A stretch of 64,000 nucleotides of DNA, taken from NCBI GenBank assembly GCA_913055605.1, contig CAJXKJ010000008.1:1-64000 (forward strand). The letters are read 5' to 3'. Origin of the DNA: an uncultured Euryhalocaulis sp. Its GTDB lineage: Bacteria; Pseudomonadota; Alphaproteobacteria; Caulobacterales; Maricaulaceae. Below, in pieces: positions 61,283 through 64,000 of the stretch. The number at the start of each line of letters is the position of its first letter. The stretch's first letter is position 1. Position numbers and translations under genes: made by a program. The notes below the pieces were generated by a model. The model did no database searches and was not told the origin of the DNA. It saw only the letters and a program-made list of their open reading frames with translations.

Positions 61283-62185
61283 GTGAAAGGACCGGAACAC
61301 CAGAAATTCAGACAGGAATTCGACGACGCCGTGGGCGCGGTGGACGAGCGCGCCCACAATATCGAACACACTCTCGCGAACCTTTCGATGGACGCCGACA
61401 GCGAAACCGTCGGCAGCGGATACCGCGCCCTGAACAGCTCGCCGGACAAGGTCGCCCGAAGCCCCGAAGAAAAGCGCAGGCGTGACGAATATGCCCGCAC
61501 GCTGCGGGAGGCGATCCAGCGCCAGATCGAAGCCAACAACGAACAGATCGAAGCCAACAACATTCGTCTGGCCGAACTAACCGGTGAGGCAAGCGCCCTT
61601 GAGCGACTCCTTACAGCCCTGCGGCGCGGCGAAGAGGCGGATATTGATGCGCAGGGTCGATTGCGCGACGCGGAGGCGGAAGTGGCGATCCGCACCTATG
61701 AGCGGAAATACGGCGTCACCATCGACCGCGCCGACGCAGGCCAGATCGACCTCGTCCTGAAGGACGTTCTGGACGAAATGGACTGGATCAGGCGGGACAA
61801 CGAACGCCTTGAGCGCGACAACGAACTCCTGGCGAGTGAGGGCGCGCGCATGGACGCCGATCCCTCCCATATTCCCGAATTCGTGGCCGGAACGCTGGAG
61901 GCGTCCGGTGTCTCTGAGGTGACGACCGCGACGTTTGCGATGAAGAGCGCCGATACACGGTTGCGCGTTCTGACCGAACTGCAGTTAGACGAAGCCACAC
62001 GCGCGACGGCAGAACGCGCCATCACGGACGCCGACTCGTTCTTTCAGTCTTCGATAGAAGCTCCGCCAGTGAACGGGGCCTTTACGAATGCGGCGACCCA
62101 TGCGGTCAAACCGGAAGAACCGGAACGGGCTCCCTCCGATCCTGAGCCGCGCAACGTCATCGGCAAACCCCCTGCCGCTCCCTAG
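61283..62185 (+). CDS. Coiled-coil element protein
   Basis: A 300-residue acidic protein, mostly helical. Heptad-rich stretches include LREAIQRQIEANNEQIEANN followed by IRLAELTGEASALERLL, and LDEMDWIRRDNERLERDNEL. The C-terminus is Pro/Glu-rich and disordered. GTG start at 61283 with GAGGG upstream. No signal or catalytic motif. It could be a structural or segregation-type protein; unknown. Confidence 0.65.
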   Translation: MKGPEHQKFRQEFDDAVGAVDERAHNIEHTLANLSMDADSETVGSGYRALNSSPDKVARSPEEKRRRDEYARTLREAIQRQIEANNEQIEANNIRLAELTGEASALERLLTALRRGEEADIDAQGRLRDAEAEVAIRTYERKYGVTIDRADAGQIDLVLKDVLDEMDWIRRDNERLERDNELLASEGARMDADPSHIPEFVAGTLEASGVSEVTTATFAMKSADTRLRVLTELQLDEATRATAERAITDADSFFQSSIEAPPVNGAFTNAATHAVKPEEPERAPSDPEPRNVIGKPPAAP

Positions 62186-62436
62186 TAGCGAAACGGGTCG
62201 AAATAAATGCCGATCACCACGGCGCCTATCGCGGCCAGAATCGCAATGACGCCGTATTGCGCGCGCCAGTAAGACAGGGCCAGCCCGACAATTCCCGCCA
62301 ATAGCGCCACGACGAACGGATTGAAGAGCATGAACTTGAAGCTGGCGAAGCCGAAGCCGCCCGCACACACGAGCGCGGCCAGCCCGGCAACGGTTTGCTT
62401 GGTCTGAAAATCCAGTTCGACCTTGTGATCAGCCAT
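62182..62436 (-). CDS. Small two- to three-pass membrane protein
   Basis: An 84-residue protein: polar N-terminus ADHKVELDFQTKQ, then hydrophobic helices (VAGLAALVCAGGFGFASFKF, FVVALLAGIVGLALSYW, YGVIAILAAIGAVVIGIYF). ATG at 62436 after GGGGAA. It ends by overlapping the convergent coiled-coil gene by four bases. Function unknown. Confidence 0.65.
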   Translation of the reverse strand: MADHKVELDFQTKQTVAGLAALVCAGGFGFASFKFMLFNPFVVALLAGIVGLALSYWRAQYGVIAILAAIGAVVIGIYFDPFRY

Positions 62437-62467
62437 ATCGATTCCCCAATGATGAGACTGTCGGAAT

Positions 62468-62950
62468 TCACTTCCCCACTGCGACTCGACCCGTGACAAG
62501 ACCGCGCGACACGAGGATGCCGTATCCACGTTTGATCTCTTCGAGCATTTCCGGAACGCCTCCGGGGTTTGCGTTCAGCACTGTCGCGGTCAGTTGCGCG
62601 TCGGCCCAAAATTCGACCGAGTTTCGCTCACCGCGGAGACTATCGGCCGGACCAAGGATTACGCCCCGCACCGGATAGCCTTGCGTGATCGCCTCGCTCG
62701 CGGTCTGGAGCGTGGCATCGAGTCCCGATTGTTCGTCGCCATAGACGACCATCACCAGATACGGCCCACCGGAAACCTGTCCTGCCGCAAACCGGACGCC
62801 GTCCGGCTGGAGGTCGCGGGCATCGTTTACAGGCACATGTCCCCATTCGGGACGAATGATGGCGTGTTGTTCAGCGTGGACCGGCGAGGCGGCAACCAGA
62901 GCTGCGGCAATTATCGCGTCCCGGCATACGTCCGTGTGCAGCTTTCTCAC
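62468..62950 (-). CDS. Secreted element protein, possibly conjugation-related
   Basis: A 160-residue exported protein. The signal DAIIAAALVAASPVHAEQ has a good signal-peptidase site (AxA). The mature part contains YLVMVVYGDEQSGLDATLQT, AITQGYPVRGVILGPADSL and AEMLEEIKRGY-like helical ends, with a thioredoxin-like alternation of strands and helices. It resembles the small periplasmic disulfide/assembly proteins (TrbC- or TraW-like) of conjugative systems only in general layout, so that is a weak suggestion. Confidence 0.6.
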   Translation of the reverse strand: MRKLHTDVCRDAIIAAALVAASPVHAEQHAIIRPEWGHVPVNDARDLQPDGVRFAAGQVSGGPYLVMVVYGDEQSGLDATLQTASEAITQGYPVRGVILGPADSLRGERNSVEFWADAQLTATVLNANPGGVPEMLEEIKRGYGILVSRGLVTGRVAVGK

Positions 62951-63073
62951 TGACGTTCGTTTTTCGGACTCTGGATGGTAAAGTCCGACGAACCGTTAAA
63001 CCCCGCGCAAAATCTGTATCGATCCGCCTTTGCCCGGCGTCGATCAGGGAGTCCGAGAAAGGAAGCCCATCGG

Positions 63074-63086
63074 GACAGAATTTGTC
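63074..63086. promoter_or_regulatory. GACA-N5-TGTC dyad before the resolvase
   Basis: A short inverted repeat (GACAGAATTTGTC) lies 41 bases upstream of the resolvase start. Serine resolvases usually bind similar dyads in the res site next to their own gene. The rest of the 62951-63126 gap shows no further clear dyads, so this is a weak candidate for one res subsite. Confidence 0.3.
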
Positions 63087-63126
63087 GCGAATAGGTGGCT
63101 GCGAACGCAGCCCGAGCGTGACCGCC

Positions 63127-63693
63127 ATGAAGATAGCCTACGCCCGCGTCTCAACCGGCGAGCAGCTTCTCGACTATCAGATCGAGGCGCTGAAACGCGC
63201 GGGCTGCACGTACATCTATACCGACAAGCTCGACGGCGCGCGGGCGCATCGACCTGGCCTGGAGAAGGCACTTCGTGCGCTTAAAGCGGGCGACACACTC
63301 GTCGTCTGGCGACTCGACAGACTGGCCCGGTCGCTCCGCCACCTTCTCGACCTCGTGGAAGTGATCACCGAGCGTGGCGCGTCGCTGCATTCGCTCTCCG
63401 AATCCATTGAGACGGACTCGGCGGCAGGACGCCTGATGCTGCACATTCTGGCCGCCCTGGCGGAGTTCGAGCGCGGGCTGATCAGCGAACGGACCCGCGC
63501 GGCTCTGGCTTGTGCCCGTCAGAAGGGCAAACGTCTCGGGCGACGACCGGCTCTGTCGTCCTGCCAGATACAGGCGGCCACGCGCGCCCACGAGCAGGGG
63601 CGCACCGTTGACGAACTCGCCGCCGAACTCGGCGTCGCCCGTTCGACACTCTATCGCAGCCTCCACCACGCAGGACATTCGTCGCCACACTGA
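63127..63693 (+). CDS. Serine resolvase/invertase (Hin/Tn3 type)
   Basis: A 188-residue small serine recombinase. The catalytic domain opens KIAYARVSTGEQLLDYQIEA with catalytic Ser, then VVWRLDRLARSLRHLLDLVE, and the long helix FERGLISERTRAALACARQKG, ending in GRRPAL and a helix-turn-helix (TVDELAAELGVARSTLYRSL). Such enzymes resolve cointegrates or invert a segment. ATG at 63127 was chosen over an earlier in-frame ATG at 63082 because the domain starts here. It lies near the right side of the visible part of the element. Confidence 0.92.
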   Translation: MKIAYARVSTGEQLLDYQIEALKRAGCTYIYTDKLDGARAHRPGLEKALRALKAGDTLVVWRLDRLARSLRHLLDLVEVITERGASLHSLSESIETDSAAGRLMLHILAALAEFERGLISERTRAALACARQKGKRLGRRPALSSCQIQAATRAHEQGRTVDELAAELGVARSTLYRSLHHAGHSSPH

Positions 63694-64000
63694 CGGATCA
63701 TCCTCCGGCAGCCGCTTCCTTCGCCGGGCCGGACAAACTCTCCGATCCTCACCGAGGCGTTCGAAAAGTTCGGGTTCAATGACGGCGACGGCCAGGTCGA
63801 GACATGGCAGGTCGAAGGCGTCCTGACGGAGGCCGGATACGAGGTGGAGGTCAATCAATGGGGGCTCCACAACACCGTCATCACCTCCATCAAGAAGGAC
63901 GGCATCGAGCAGATCGATTTCAACGCCGGACAGGTTGGCTACGACGATCCGCGCGACTATCTGCCGGAAAAAATCGTGGAACTGCTCGACCGGAAACTGC
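63694..64000 (+). CDS. Open frame after the resolvase, no visible start (partial or remnant)
   Basis: The frame of the resolvase stop continues open to the window end and reads like real protein: TEAFEKFGFNDGDGQVETWQ, then GVLTEAGYEVEVNQ and HNTVITSIKKDGIEQIDF, ending LPEKIVELLDRK. No ATG, GTG or TTG with a ribosome site precedes the conserved-looking part. It may be the tail of a gene cut by the resolvase region, a frameshifted gene, or a gene with an odd start. The gene continues past 64,000. Confidence 0.4.

Overview
The window is high-GC DNA (roughly two thirds G+C) with alphaproteobacterial gene content: a CC0125/CC1285-type lipoprotein, a FlaEY-like protein, a TIGR02281-type aspartic protease and many Sec and lipoprotein signals ending in LAAC. 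A Caulobacterales, Maricaulales or Hyphomonadaceae-like host fits best. That is inference from family membership; the window has no rRNA.

Region 1 (1-14.1 kb) is mostly ordinary chromosome: purB, dusA, a GAF histidine kinase, a TauE-type permease, small lipoproteins, a short-chain dehydrogenase/TetR pair with a twin operator, and an iron-uptake-type operon (TonB receptor, small membrane protein, PepSY protein) behind a Fur-like dyad.

Region 2 (14.4-44.9 kb) is the main interest. It looks like a large catabolic locus for lignin-derived aromatic dimers. Likely cytoplasmic enzymes are a lignostilbene-dioxygenase-type carotenoid oxygenase, a LigW-like 5-carboxyvanillate decarboxylase, three aldehyde dehydrogenases (one LigV/vanillin-dehydrogenase-like), a Nu-class-like glutathione transferase, a zinc-free MDR dehydrogenase and a GFA-family protein. 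Likely exported proteins are six PQQ quinohemoprotein alcohol dehydrogenases (four of them lipoproteins), a PQQ-associated beta-propeller lipoprotein, a lipoprotein with three tandem NTF2/SnoaL-like domains and a second one with two. From 44.85 kb down to 24.2 kb twelve genes run in one direction, several with overlapping stop and start codons. Three PQQ enzymes have the extra Asp typical of lanthanide-dependent enzymes and three have the Thr of calcium-type quinohemoproteins. A GntR/FadR-type regulator with an 18-bp perfect palindrome upstream is the likely local regulator. The proposed logic is periplasmic oxidation and deformylation of dimers, glutathione capture of formaldehyde, stilbene cleavage to aromatic aldehydes, oxidation to acids, and decarboxylation to vanillate. 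The order of steps is inference.

Region 3 (45-53.7 kb) is again ordinary chromosome: TPR lipoprotein, M17 aminopeptidase, NlpC/P60 hydrolase, GFA protein, CinA-type domain protein, map, radC and a FlaEY-like protein.

Region 4 (53.8-64 kb) is an integrated mobile element inserted at tRNA-Thr(GGT). It starts with a large serine recombinase whose frame runs antisense through the tRNA gene, then carries small element proteins, a VirD4/TraG-type coupling protein, small membrane proteins, several unknown proteins and a resolvase/invertase. Its far end lies outside the window. No CRISPR array was seen.
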